Of a stretch of DNA of 64,000 bases, positions 53,866 to 64,000 are shown one piece after another (positions within the stretch are counted from its first letter, which is position 1; each line of letters opens with the position of its first letter). Made by a program: the position numbers and the translations under genes. This DNA is from Bufo bufo (taxonomy: Eukaryota; Chordata; Amphibia; Anura; Bufonidae): NCBI RefSeq assembly GCF_905171765.1, contig NC_053392.1, forward strand, positions 338,675,010-338,739,009, written 5' to 3'. The notes beneath the pieces were generated by a model, which did no database searches, was not told the origin of the DNA, and was given only the letters and a program-made list of their open reading frames with translations.

Positions 53866-55090
53866 GCGATTGAGCTGAGACTGACATAGTATAACCTGCT
53901 AGAGGTGCTTAGTCAATGATCACACACCCAAGGTGGTGCACTCCTAGCAGGGTATATATTAAGGCACGGTCACATTAATACTAGGTGGCATCTCCCCTCA
54001 CTACCATACAGGCTACCACTCTGGCATGGTAACGGTGATAGAGATGCTGGATATACTCCTGTGTTATGTTATTCCAAGCACTTTAAACATGAACCCGTAG
54101 TTCAGCCAAGGTGGTTGTTGGCTGCTGTGCACAGGAGATCTGTCGCTCCATCCAGTCCTAATCATTGTTGTGGGTGAGAGATCTGACGATCAAGCTGGCC
54201 AGGGGAGCTGCTGGATACCCTAAAGAGCACTTTGTGTAGCACAGTTAGTGTGTGGGTGTGTGATATCTTGTTACCCCAGATAATAAATAATGGCACTAGG
54301 ACTGGTTCCACAATGTCCTGGACATGTTGAGTGCTGGTTAGTGCTCCCCCCATGAATAACAGATGGGAATTTGCATGGTAGCTAATGTTGCATCACAACA
54401 TGACACCTGGTGTTGGTCCTGTGTGTCTCTGCACTATGCGTGATGGCAGCTTTCATCACTGAACACCATTGTGTGTTATTGATGGCTGCCTCAGAGCCTG
54501 CAGGAGAGCACCTACTGCCATCATGGACAGTGCAGAGACACACAGGACCAACACCAGGTGTCATGGTGTGGGGCACTATTAGCTACCACCAATACCCATA
54601 TGGTATTCAGGTTGGGAACATTGACCATTCTTTGGTATTTCCAGGATATTGTGAAACCAATCCTACTGCCTTTTTTGACTCAGCTAATGTCTGCTCCCAC
54701 ACTGACTGTGCTACACAACATGCTCTTTACGGTATCCAGAAGCTGCCCTGACCAGTTCGATTGCCAGATCTCTCCCCCACTGACAATGTCTGGTACTGAA
54801 TAGGGTGACGGATCTACCATGCACAGCAGCCAACAACCACCGTGGCTGAACTACAGGTCCAAGTTGAAGGAGCTTGGAATGACATACCACAGGAGGATAT
54901 CAAGCATCTGTATGACCGTTCCCATGCCATATTCGCAGCCTATATTGCAGCAAGGGGAAATGCCACCCACTATTAATGTGACACTGTCTAAACATTTATC
55001 CTGCTGCAGAACCCAAAATAAAGGGTGCACCACCTTAGTTGTGTGATCATTGACCAAGCACCACTATACTTTGTCAATCTCAGCTTAAAT
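53866..55090. mobile_element. Head-to-head palindrome of two Tc1-like 3' halves
   Basis: Each arm carries the terminal repeat (GCTGAGACTGACATAGTATA; GTCAATGATCACACA) and the C-terminal half of a Tc1-like transposase, the left arm on the minus strand and the right arm on the plus strand. Both read QDIV, QISP and the TPGV block; the right arm also gives VMVWGTISYH, VWY and a C-terminal IAARGN. The arms meet near 54490-54540. Stops and frameshifts occur in both, so no enzyme is made. The 5' half of the parent element is absent. Confidence 0.8.
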
Positions 55091-55093
55091 GCA

Positions 55094-55838
55094 TTAAAGG
55101 GTTTCTGTCACCCCACTAAAGTGTTTTTTTTTTTTTTGGGCTAGTTAAATTAGTTATATAGCGATATATGAAAATATAATAGTGTTCCTTACTTTGATCC
55201 AGCAGTTTAGTCAAAAAACGAAGTTTTATCATATGCAAATTCGGTCTCTACCAGCAAGTAGGGCGTCTACTTGCTGGTAGCTGCTGCAGAAATCCGCCCC
55301 CTCCTCTTGTTGATTGACAGGGCCAGCCGGGATCTCCTCCTCCGGCCAGCCCTGTCGGCTTTTCAAAAATCGCGCGCCCGTGTTGAATCTGCGCAGGCGC
55401 TCTGAGATGAGGAGGCTCGTCTCCTCAGAGCTCCCTCAGTGCGCCTGCGCCGATGACTTCTTCTATTTCGATGATGTCATCGGCGCAGGCGCACTGAGGG
55501 AGCTCTGAGGAGACGAGCCTCCTCATCTCAGAGCGCCTGCGCAGATTCAACACGGGCGCGCGATTTTTGAAAAGCCGACAGGGCTGGCCGGAGGAGGAGA
55601 TCCCGGCTGGCCCTGTCAATCAACAAGAGGAGGGGGCGAATTTCTGCAGCAGCTACCAGCAAGTAGACGCCCTACTTGCTGGTAGAGACCGAATTTGCAT
55701 ATGATAAAACTTCGTTTTTTGACTAAACTGCTGGATCAAAGTAAGGAACACTATTATATTTTCATATATCGCTATATAACTAATTTAACTAGCCCAAAAA
55801 AAAAAAATCACTTTAGTGGGGTGACAGAAGCCCTTTAA
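55094..55838. mobile_element. T2-like MITE, near-perfect 745-bp palindrome
   Basis: Starts TTAAAGGGTTTCTGTCACCC and ends GGGTGACAGAAGCCCTTTAA. The arms are about 365 bp each with only a handful of mismatches by eye; the centre is near 55462 (GATGACTTCTTC...GATGATGTCATC). TTAA at both ends. Confidence 0.88.
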
Positions 55839-56453
55839 AGGGAACCTGTCACCTGGACTTTGTGAATAGAGCGGAGGACATGGGCTGCTAGATCGCCACT
55901 AGCACAACCGCAATATCCAGAGTCCCCATAGCTCTGTGTGCTTTTATTGTTTCAAAAAAAACGATTTGATAGATATGCTAATTAACCTTAGATGAGTCCT
56001 GTCCCTGAGATGAGTCCAGCGTGAAGGAGCCCAGCACCGCCCCGCATCATCCGAATCTCCTCCTTTCTCCCCGACGTCACAAAGCTAGAGCGCCGGAATC
56101 TCGCAATGCAGTTCGTTCCCTGAGGCTGATGTTAGCACAGGGAAGGAACACTATGCCGACACTGCGCATGCGCTAGCTCGCGCATCGCGAGATTACGGCG
56201 CTCTAGCTTTGTGACTTCAGGGAGCAAGGAGGAGATTCGGAGGATGCGGGGTGGTGTTGGGCTCCTTCACGCTGGACTCATCTCAGGGACAGGACTCATC
56301 TAAGGTTAATTTGCATATCTATCAAATCGTTTTTTTTAGACAATAAAAGCACACAGAGCTATGGGGACTGGGTATTGCGGATGTGCTAGCGGTGATCTAG
56401 CAGCCCATATCCTCAGCTCTATTCACAAAATCCAGGTGACAGGTTCCCTTTAA
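55835..56453. mobile_element. T2-like MITE sharing a TTAA with its neighbour
   Basis: TTAAAGGGAACCTGTCACCTGG and CCAGGTGACAGGTTCCCTTTAA. Arms contain CTAGAGCGCCG / CGGCGCTCTAG and TTCACGCTGGACTC / GAGTCCAGCGTGAA. The TTAA at 55835-55838 also closes the preceding element. Confidence 0.87.
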
Positions 56454-56984
56454 GTTTTCCAGGTGTTCTGCTTTCATTTTTCGGTAGAGCATAAGGCTAT
56501 AACAGCCATTAGTTTAATGATGCTACTGCTACACACAACAATAATGTGCACTTAGTATCAAGAATCCCACTGCAATATATCTACGCATGTGATCAGCCAA
56601 GTTGCAGGCATTTCGAGATGGCCAGATGCTACTGACATAATGGTGCAACTGGCTGATAACCAAGCACATTTCAGATACAGAAACTCTAAACCAACCATCT
56701 ATTTTTTATGTGTTACCTGACTTACTGGAAAATGTGGTGTTATTAGCTGTACATTACCTGACCAGTAACTGCATGTACGTGTGTATGCAGCCACAGTAAT
56801 GCTGAGGACTGAATGGATAAACCCATTAATTATTGATTTATTTCCTGTTGCTTCTATAGTTCCAGAATGTATTCCACACAGCTGTTTAGAAGCACAGACA
56901 CACTATGGCTAATAGGTAGTAATAATTAGAGCACTCCTTAGTTTCAGGAAAAATTAATACTCCCTGGAAAACACACCGTTCATT
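56454..56984. other. Intron 6 part, nothing recognised
   Basis: No element ends or gene motifs seen. Confidence 0.45.
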
Positions 56985-57115
56985 GCGCTTCACTTCTCAG
57001 TCTTTATGATACTTCTACAGCTAGTGTTTGAGAAAGGTTGTATATCAGATCGAAACGTCACTGGATTGCCTAAAATACTGTAAAACCAAATAAAAAGACA
57101 AACTCATTTTACCTG
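56985..57115 (+). mobile_element. Possible Penelope-like 3' tail
   Basis: GTTTGAGAAAGGTTGTATATC, GATCGAAACGTCACTGG, then AAATAAAAAGAC has the same order of motifs as the tail of the PLE at 14303-14370. No coding part precedes it. Confidence 0.45.
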
Positions 57116-57189
57116 AAACGAAGGAGCACTCAAGTTACTTTCTATTTTTAATTTCCTGTTGGGAATATTAAAAGTACCCGTGATTTTGC

Positions 57190-57413
57190 CTTGAGTGTCA
57201 TGTACTATTTTGTCTACATCATTGCTAATTTCACAGAAAGTCAAGGAACCTATCAATGTATTTGTGGTGTGCGGGAGGAAGCCGGAGGTTACCAGGAGGA
57301 AACCTGCACAAATATAAAGAGAACATACAAACTCAATGTAGATGTTGCCCTTGGTTAGGTTCAAAATCAGGATTATAGTGCTGCAAGGCAACAGTACTAA
57401 CCACTGAGCCAGC
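57190..57413 (-). repeat. SINE-like repeat with tRNA-like head
   Basis: On the minus strand it starts GCTGGCTCAGTGGTTAGTAC, like a box A region, then TTGCCTTGCAGCAC, CAAGGGCAACATCTACATTG and TTCCTCC...CCTCCGGCTTCCTCCC, an order I recall from vertebrate tRNA-derived SINEs. Box B is degraded. The 103-codon open frame over it is spurious. Confidence 0.55.
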
Positions 57414-57877
57414 ATTTATAGATGCTAAATATATTTAAAGGGAATCTGTGAGCTGTTGATCATGTTAAACTGCTTACAGCACTAGCAAAACAGTGGGATG
57501 CTAAAGTTTGGGCAACCTTGTTAATCGTCATTATTTTCCTGTATAAATCGTTGGTTGTTACGATAAAAAATGTCAGTTAAATATATCATATAGGAGATAC
57601 ACACAGTGATATTTGAGAAGTGAATGAAGTTTATTGGATTTACAGAAAGTGTGCTATAATTGTTGAAACAAAATTAGGCAGGTGCATAAATTTGGGCACT
57701 GTTGTCATTTTATTGATTCCAAAATCTTTAGAACTAATTATTGGAACTCAAATTGGCTTGGTAAGCTCAGTGACCCCTGACCTACATACACAGGGGAATC
57801 CAATTATGAGAAAGAGTATTTAAGGGGGTCAATTGTAAGTTTCCCTCCTCTTTTAATTTTCTCTGAAGAGTAGCAAC

Positions 57878-59480
57878 ATGGGGGTCTCAAAACTACTCTC
57901 AAATGACCTGAAGACAAAGATTGTTCGCCATCATGGTTTAGGGGAAGGATACAGAAAGCTGTCTCAGAGATTTCAGCTGTCTGTTTCCACAGTTAGGAAC
58001 ATATTGAGGAAATGGAAGACCACAGGCTCAGTTCAAGTCTCGAAGTGGCAGACCAAGAAAAATCTCGGATAGATAGAAGCAACGAATGGTGAGAACAGTC
58101 AGAGTCAACCCACAGACCAGCACCAAAGACCTACAACATCATCTTGCTGCAGATGGAGTCACTGTGCATCGTTCAACCATTCGGCGCACTTTACACAAGG
58201 AGATGCTGTATGCGAGAGTGATGTAGAGGAAGCCTTTTCTCCGCCCACAGCACAAAAAGTGCCGCTTGAGGTGGGCTAAAGCACATTTGGACAAGCCAGC
58301 TTCATTTTGGAATAAGGTGCTGTGGACTGATGAAACTAAAATTGCGAAATCCCCTACTCCACCATCCACTGAGTTGTGGATTCAAAAAGTGGAAGAGATC
58401 CGGAGAATGGAGGAACTAACAGCGTCCTTAAAGAGTAATCACAGAGCCTTTGTTACTACTTGGACCCCTTGGTTTGTCTTTCAGGATTCAACGGAGTACC
58501 AATCCTTACTGGCCTGACGGGGTCATCACTACCGTTTTCGTCCGTTTAACCTTTCTCTTTTGCTTTCTTTTACCTTATGTAACCTATCCTTCCTTTTGTG
58601 GGTTTGTCCTGTCTTCTCCCCAGCTGTATTCAGTCTTATTGTTATTATGATGAGGCTACAATGTGTTGTACCACTCTCAGAGCGGTTTGTATTGTTTTCT
58701 TGTTTTTTTTTTTTTCCCTTCGTGTTACTCATTCTTTATTATGGCTATCATATACTACATGTGTTTGGACCTTGTTGTCAGGATATCAACATGTTACTCA
58801 TGACTGTTTGTCGGCCTGGTTCTGACTTTATCATTCTGTTATATGTGAATCAACATATTACAACTTTTATCATATTCTTGAAACTTATAAATAAAGAATA
58901 AAAAAAAGAACAAAAAGAAACTAAAATTGAGTTATTTGGCCATAACAAGGTGCGTTATGCATGGAGGAAAAAGAGCACAGCATTCCAAGAAAAACACCTG
59001 CTACCTACAGTAAAATATGGTGGTGGTTCCATCATGCTGTGGGGCTGTGTGGCCAGTGCAGGGACTGGGAATCTTGTCAAAGTTGAGGGACGCATGGATT
59101 CCACTCAGTATCAGCAGATTCTGGAGACCAATGTCCAGGAATCAGTGACAAAGCTGAAGCTGCGCCGTGGCTGGATCTTTCAACAAGACAACGACCCTAA
59201 ACACTGCTCAAAATCCACTAAGGCATTTATGCAGAGGAACAAGTACAACGTTCTGGAATGGCCATCTCAGTCCCCAGACCTGAATATAATTGAAAATCTG
59301 TGGTGTGACTTAAAGAGAGCTGTCCATGCTCGGAAGCCATCAAACCTGAATGAACTAAAGATGTTTTGTAAAGAGGAATGGTCCAAAATACCTTCAACCA
59401 GAATCCAGACTCTCATTGGAACCTACAGGAAGCGTTTAGAGGCTGTAATTTCTGCAAAAGGAGGATCTACTAAATATTGA
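57878..59480 (+). pseudogene. Tc1-like transposase pseudogene, catalytic triad still legible
   Basis: MGVSKLLSNDLKTKIV...GYRKLSQRFQLS begins the paired-type DNA-binding region. A frameshift follows near 58040 (the GRPRK AT-hook-like motif is in another frame) with a stop soon after. LWTDET (58321-58336) gives the first catalytic Asp, then the L1-like insert intervenes. The frame resumes with FQQDNDPKHC (second Asp) and PDLNIIENLW (Glu) with 34 residues between them, that is DD34E, ending SAKGGSTKY. The part after 58950 is a 176-codon frame without stops. Disrupted at three points, it is inactive. Confidence 0.87.
58345..58916 (+). mobile_element. 5'-truncated L1-like LINE (ORF2 C-terminus and 3' UTR)
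   Basis: It is bounded by a 13-bp duplication GAAACTAAAATTG (58332-58344, 58917-58929) and ends in AATAAAGAATAAAAAAAAG, an A-rich tail. The first 173 bp read in frame as KSPTPPSTELWIQKVEEIRR and MEELTASLKSN to a TGA at 58515, resembling the extreme C-terminus of L1-clade ORF2 proteins (P-S-x-x-x-W-x-x-x-V / M-E). The rest is 3' UTR. Confidence 0.75.
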
Positions 59481-59731
59481 TTTCATTTCTTTTTTGTGGT
59501 GCCCAAATTTATGCACCTGCCTAATTTTGTTTAAACAATTATAGCACACTTTCTGTAAATCCAATAAACTTCATTTCACTTCTCAAATATCACTGTGTGT
59601 GTCTCCTATATGATATATTTAACTGACATTTTTTATCGTAACAACCAACGATTTATACAGGAAAATCATGACGATTAACAAGGTTGCCCAAACTTTCGCA
59701 TCCCACTGTACCTTTAGTGGAGCTTTGGTAA

Positions 59732-60074
59732 TTAAAGGGGTTGTCTCACTTCAGTAAGTGGCATTTATCATGTAGAGAAAGTTAATGCAAGGCTGGTTAC
59801 GACCACCCTGTAAATCCAGGGTCTCTCTGGTGGCCGGGACCATGGGAGTGCGCATAGGCTCACATTTTTTTCCTATAGTGTGCAGGCACGGCCACCACTG
59901 CAGGATTGCAGGCTGGTCGTAACCCCTGGAAACAAGCAGTGTATAATTTGATGGAAAACTGAATAAGGCCAGCAAAGAAGGCAATATGGACAATCACAAT
60001 ACATTAGTAAGTGCCTTGTATTAACTTTCTCTACATATTAAATGCAATTTGCTGAAGTGAGACAACCCCTTTAA
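59732..60074. mobile_element. T2-like MITE
   Basis: TTAAAGGGGTTGTCTCACTTCA and TGAAGTGAGACAACCCCTTTAA. Arms with CATGTAGAGAAAGTTAAT / TTAACTTTCTCTACAT and GGTTACGACCACCCTG-like blocks. Confidence 0.83.
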
Positions 60075-60112
60075 GACTAGTAAGAATATCAACTTTTATT
60101 CTTTCATGCTCC

Positions 60113-60561
60113 TTAAAGGGGTTGTGTCATTTCAGCAAGTGGCATTTATCACGTAGAGAAATTCAAGGCGCTTACTATTGTACTGTGATTGTCCATATTG
60201 CCTCCTTTGCTTGATTCATTTTTCCATCACATTATACACTGCTTGTTTCCATGGTTACGACCACCCTGCAATCCAGCAGCGGTGGCCGTGCTCACACACT
60301 ATAGGAAAAAGTACCCTGATGGCCGGGACCATGGGAGCTCATATAGGCTGGTGCTTTTTTATATAGCATGCAAACAAGGCCACCGCTGATGGATTACAGG
60401 GTGGTCGTAACTATGGAAATGAGCTGTGTATAATGTGATGGAAAAATGAATCCAGCCAGCAAAGGAAGCAATATCGATAAAAACAGTATATTACTAAGTG
60501 GCTTGTATTAACTTTCTCTACATAATAAAGGCTACTTGCTGAAGTGACACAACCCCTTTAA
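60113..60561. mobile_element. T2-like MITE, same subfamily as its neighbour
   Basis: TTAAAGGGGTTGTGTCATTTCA and TGAAGTGACACAACCCCTTTAA, TTAA on both sides. Shares the arms of 59732-60074 and is longer in the centre. Confidence 0.82.
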
Positions 60562-60667
60562 GGACCCAGTAGAGGAAGTTTCAATGTGAAGCACTCTCTA
60601 CTCTCTGCATTGAGGTGCTTTACGGTCTCTCCCTTCTACTCTGGTTGGAAGCTATAGCTGTCACTAA

Positions 60668-60838
60668 GGCTACTTTCACACTTGCGCTAGCAGGGTCCGG
60701 CAGGCTGTTCCAGCATGTTTGCTGTGCTGCATAGTGAATGGGGCTGGAGCAGACTTCCGGCAGCACACATGGGCTGCGCTAGTACGGATCCGGCAGACTG
60801 TTCTCCTGCCGGACCCTGCTGGCGCAAGTGTAAAAGCC
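60668..60838. mobile_element. Short MITE, GGCTACTTTCACACTTGCG ends
   Basis: GGCTACTTTCACACTTGCGC and GGCGCAAGTGTAAAAGCC are inverted, and both arms have CAGGGTCCGGCAGG or its inverse. TAA precedes; TAT follows. Confidence 0.68.
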
Positions 60839-61380
60839 TATGAAGGGAGGGACTGTAAAGCAGCTGAATGCACAGGAGCGATTCACAGTGAAACAGTTTG
60901 CAGGAAACTGGCAGAATCAGAGTTCATATTCACACTACACCTGACGGGGAAAAAAAGCTCCACAAATGTATCTTTGTCCTGCTCTCTTTCAGCTCCTACC
61001 TAGTTCAGTCAGCATCTTAGCATGGTCAAAACTGCTGACAGACTCTCTTTAAGAAACAAGCATGCAAAATGGTGTACATTCATAAGATTAATTGTGCCAG
61101 AAATTGGTTTAACTGATGTGTACCATATTTAGGAATTATTTTAAATTAAATAATTAATGACATAAAGGGTTGTGGGGAAAAGGCAACACAGTTATTACTG
61201 ACTTTTACACCTATATATATGAGAGCAATAAGGTAGAACAAGTGCATATAGCATTTTGTGAGCTGCACTTAATATGTCATGTACTGTGCATCATTATAAT
61301 ACATTTTCCAATACTGTACCATTATGATAACTTTAGACCCCTAAAGAGCAACCATGACTTTCCATTGGAAGTGAATAGGT
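60839..61380. other. Intron 6 part with a T2-like right end
   Basis: CAAAACTGCTGACAGACTCTCTTTAAG near 61026-61052 is a T2-like right end whose partner was not found. Otherwise nothing recognised. Confidence 0.4.
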
Positions 61381-61384
61381 TAAT

Positions 61385-62040
61385 AAAAAGGGGCAGAACT
61401 ACTGCCGCAGCAGCCATAGCAGGTTCTATAGGGCCTAAAGTGCCAAGGGGGCCCTGGCCGTAATGGATGTATGTCATCCATTACAGCCAGGACCTCACTC
61501 CCTGGCCTGTGCTCTCCCCAGCGGGCACGATGCAGTGACAGCATCGGACCTCTTCGGTTGAGTAGAAAAGTCCTCAGGCCAAGGATCATTCCCTGGCTTG
61601 TCCTTGGCCCGTGCATTCTCTCAGCCTAGCAAGCATGATGACGTCAATGCATCGTGCTTGCTGCTGGGGAGGCGAGTATTAATGTTTTTTATTTTATTTA
61701 AACCAGTTTCCCTAACGTAAGGGAGACACTGAGGGGGGAGAGAGGGGCACTAATGGTGGATGACTACTGTGTCGGGGCACTAAAGGGGCATAACTATTGT
61801 GAAGGGGCCCCAAGGGGGCATCACTACTGTGTGTCGAAGCTAAGGTGGCAAAAATACTGTGTGCGGAAACTAAGTGTGGGTGCGGGCACTCAGGTGGCAT
61901 CACTAGTGAGTGGGTGCAAGTTGTGTGGCGAGTGTGTGGGTGGTTTTGACTAGCCATGGGAGGGGAGGTTGCTGGGAGAGAGGGGTGTTCAAAAATCTGC
62001 CACTGGGCTCTACCTTTTCCACTTACACCCCTAGATGGCC
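61385..62040. repeat. Unclassified repeat with ~33-bp tandem units
   Basis: From about 61740 to 61915 some five units share GGGGCACTAA-GGGGCATCACTACTGTGTG. The preceding part (CTATAGGGCCTAAAGTGCC...) has a repeat-like look. The style resembles the inside of hAT-type frog elements, but no ends were found. Confidence 0.5.
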
Positions 62041-62708
62041 TAGTATAAGCTCTCCACTGCTGTATTATTTGTAAAATGCACATATAACATAGCATATATG
62101 CTAATCACCCTTGAAGAGTCATGGGAACAATGCCACAATGCAGAAGTTTCTCTTTCCACCCCACCCCCAAGCTGATATTCCCCCGGCCACTTTTCATCAC
62201 TATCAGCCCCCTCCAAGGGTGCGCTGCCTTCTATTCCCCTGGGCAAAAGGGTAGCGATGAAGCCTGACACAGAACATTGTCCATACCTGGTGAGTACACT
62301 GGTACATTTGTGAGTTTAGAGGCCGGTCGATGTCATTAAACTAAGGAGGGACAGGTGTGGACACCAGACTGAGTGGCTTTTCAAGATAGCGGCACTGCAC
62401 CCATGTTCTTCAATAGAGATTAGCATAAATATTTTAGAAGCTCATTTTAAAAATAATGCAGCAACATAGAGTTTATACAGAGGCATTTTTTTTAACCTAT
62501 TCACATCCGGTATAATACCTTGGTGGAGGTTCTGAAGCCTAAAAAGGTGACAGGTTCACATTAGGAGATCTTATTAGTTTATCTATGTGGATTTATAGTT
62601 TAGATAATTTACAAACCTTACAAGTAACTCCATGGTTTTGTCTGTGATTAAAGGCAGTGTGAAAAAAATATATAAATCTGAATCACAGTAAAATGCAAGA
62701 ATAACAGA
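62041..62708. other. Intron 6 part, nothing recognised
   Basis: No gene motif or element ends on either strand. Confidence 0.45.
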
Positions 62709-62712
62709 TTAA

Positions 62713-63115
62713 GGTTACTTTCACACTGGCGTTTCGGGGGCCGCTTGTGAGATCCGTTTCAGGGCTCTCACAAGCGGCCCAAAATGGATCAGTTTAGCCC
62801 CAATGCATTCTGAATGGATTAGGATCCGTTCAGAATGCGGAGCCAAACGGATCCGTCCTGACTTACAATGTAAGTCAATGGGGACGGATCCGTTTTCACT
62901 GACACAATATGGTGCAATTGAAAACGGATCCGCCTCCCATTGACTTTCAGTGTAAGTCAAAACGGATCAGTTTGCATTATCATGAACAGTTTTTTTTGTT
63001 CATGATAATGCAAATGGATTCGTTCTGAACGGATACAAGCGGTTGCATTATAGGTGCGGATCCGTCTGTGCAGATACCAGACGGATCCGCACCTAACGCA
63101 GGTGTGAAAGTAGCC
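62713..63115. mobile_element. MITE, GGTTACTTTCACACTGGCG ends
   Basis: GGTTACTTTCACACTGGCG and GCAGGTGTGAAAGTAGCC are inverted. The interior is rich in CGGATCCG and AACGGATC inverted repeats, as in 43686-44183. Confidence 0.72.
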
Positions 63116-63466
63116 TTACTTCTTGATCAAGTTAGAATTATCAATTAAAGGGGTTATCCGAGGTATGGGGAAAAAAAATTAAACCTCAAACTCATCAGGA
63201 CATACATATACATTGGTTAAGCTTGATTTCTTAGGAGAGAAACCCATACTTACACCTTTTCATGGTTCTGTTATTGCTGTGTTCACATGCTGAAGTACAT
63301 GCTGAGGGGGCGTATAACAACAATGCCTGAGCTCTCCCTCATGAATATTTGTGGGCGTGAACAATCTGACCTTCCCCTCACCCTGCTCTGCACAACCTAT
63401 GTTTGCATTAAAAAAACAGTCACATGATCATCTCCTAGTTCACACAGGCAGATCTTCCTGTCACAT

Positions 63467-63540
63467 TGCAGATACAGCTACAGCTCAGATACAGCTACAG
63501 CTCAGATACAGCTACAGCTCAGATACAGCTACAGCTCAGA
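63467..63540. repeat. 17-bp minisatellite
   Basis: Four tandem copies of CAGATACAGCTACAGCT. Confidence 0.9.
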
Positions 63541-63541
63541 T

Positions 63542-64000
63542 CAGTGGCGTAGCGTGGGTTGCCAGCACCTGGGGCGAGCCATGTATTGCGCCCTCCCCGC
63601 CCAACCTGTGGACACGCCCCTTTTTAGAGATAATGTAGTAGTCCTATGTAACACCAGAGATAACATGGTGGTAACTCTCTAAGTACAGATAATGTAGTAG
63701 ATGGGTGTGAGGCCTCAGAATTCAGAACACATACAGTGTGACCTGAAGTCTGGGGCCAGGATGTGGCAGGGTGGGCAAAATTCTCCATCCACCCCCCAAC
63801 CCTACCGTGAAAGAAATATGTGTTTGGACATTACATACATTACTACAAAATATACAGTATAATACAGCACCACATACCTCATCCATCCAGTGACATCTCC
63901 TGTGATGTAGATTTTCCTCAACGTCTTCATTCGGAGATAAGACCGCCATGATACCTTCTTTCAGCCGCGTCTCATCTCTGCAGAGTTTTATTATTATTAG
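63542..64000. mobile_element. hAT-type element, left part (runs off the window)
   Basis: Starts CAGTGGCGTAGCGTGGG, the terminal type of MITE B (CAGTGGCGTACC). The right end lies beyond 64000, so the target duplication cannot be checked. Short open frames here are not recognised. Confidence 0.55.

Larger units (their letters stand above)
57491..59708 (+). mobile_element. Tc1-like element with ~215-bp TIRs, cut by an L1-like insertion
   Basis: Left CAGTGGGATGCTAAAGTTTG, right CAAACTTTCGCATCCCACTG. The TIRs match inwards as far as ATAAATTTGGGCAC. TA follows the right end; the left TA has changed. The 572-bp L1-like insert at 58345-58916 lies in the transposase gene. Confidence 0.88.

Noticed and set aside
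55314..55619. Two identical 64-codon frames on opposite strands
   Set aside because: They are mirror images produced by the near-perfect palindrome at 55094-55838.
57104..57415. 103-codon minus-strand frame
   Set aside because: It lies over the SINE-like repeat at 57190-57413 and shows no protein motif.
61712..62095. 127-codon minus-strand frame rich in His/Pro/Ser
   Set aside because: It reads through the ~33-bp tandem units of an unclassified repeat.
63467..63540. Possible CRISPR-like array of short repeats
   Set aside because: The 17-bp units are directly adjacent without spacers; it is a minisatellite in a vertebrate intron.
62041..64000. Search for the next upstream cdk19 exon (ending GARHYTKAI)
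   Set aside because: No matching sequence with splice sites was found; the exon probably lies beyond the window.

Overview
The window is vertebrate nuclear DNA, almost certainly from an anuran amphibian. That is inferred from the density and kind of its repeats: palindromic MITEs with TTAAAGGG ends (the T2/Kolobok type described from Xenopus), several other frog-like palindromic MITE groups, and Tc1-like, hAT, piggyBac, Penelope, L1-like and Ty3-type elements. No bacterial-style operon, CRISPR array or prophage is present.

One host gene is visible. Seven exons on the minus strand (47562-47705, 46158-46227, 42920-42992, 39339-39436, 29627-29705, 15896-16147, 5851-5973) splice in frame with GT/AG ends and give the last ~279 residues of CDK19, the Mediator kinase paralogous to CDK8. 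They run from kinase subdomain IX to the stop codon. The upstream exons lie beyond 64000. Everything else is intron, 3' flank or transposon.

Layout from the gene's 3' side. 1-5300: a Tc1-like 3' end, a T2-like element split by a second Tc1-like element, a TAA-flanked MITE and a hAT MITE. 5300-5973: last exon and 3' UTR. 5974-15895: MITEs, a solo LTR inside a MITE, a decayed Tc1-like transposase and a 5'-truncated Penelope-like element with a GIY-YIG domain. 16148-29626: a hairpin-rich TTAA-ended element (16849-28835) that holds two insertions, a 6.8-kb piggyBac element with an uninterrupted 650-residue transposase and a very young LTR element with eight 30-residue coding repeats. 29706-39338: a 6.6-kb hAT element (30609-37174) with a perfect 8-bp target duplication, which contains a hAT MITE, which contains another hAT MITE, which contains a 189-bp piece of a Tc1-like terminal repeat. 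39437-47561: MITEs and tandem repeats between exons. 47706-64000: the next intron, with a C-rich minisatellite, a head-to-head palindromic Tc1 derivative, a near-perfect 745-bp palindrome, a Tc1-like element cut by an L1-like insertion, and more MITEs.

The genes do not form a pathway. CDK19 is the functional host gene; the transposases act, or once acted, only on their own elements. The most notable items are the four-level nest with readable junctions, the intact piggyBac gene beside an array of alternating inverted repeats, the young LTR element, and the solo terminal-repeat fragment. Boundaries were read by eye; no alignment or database search was run.
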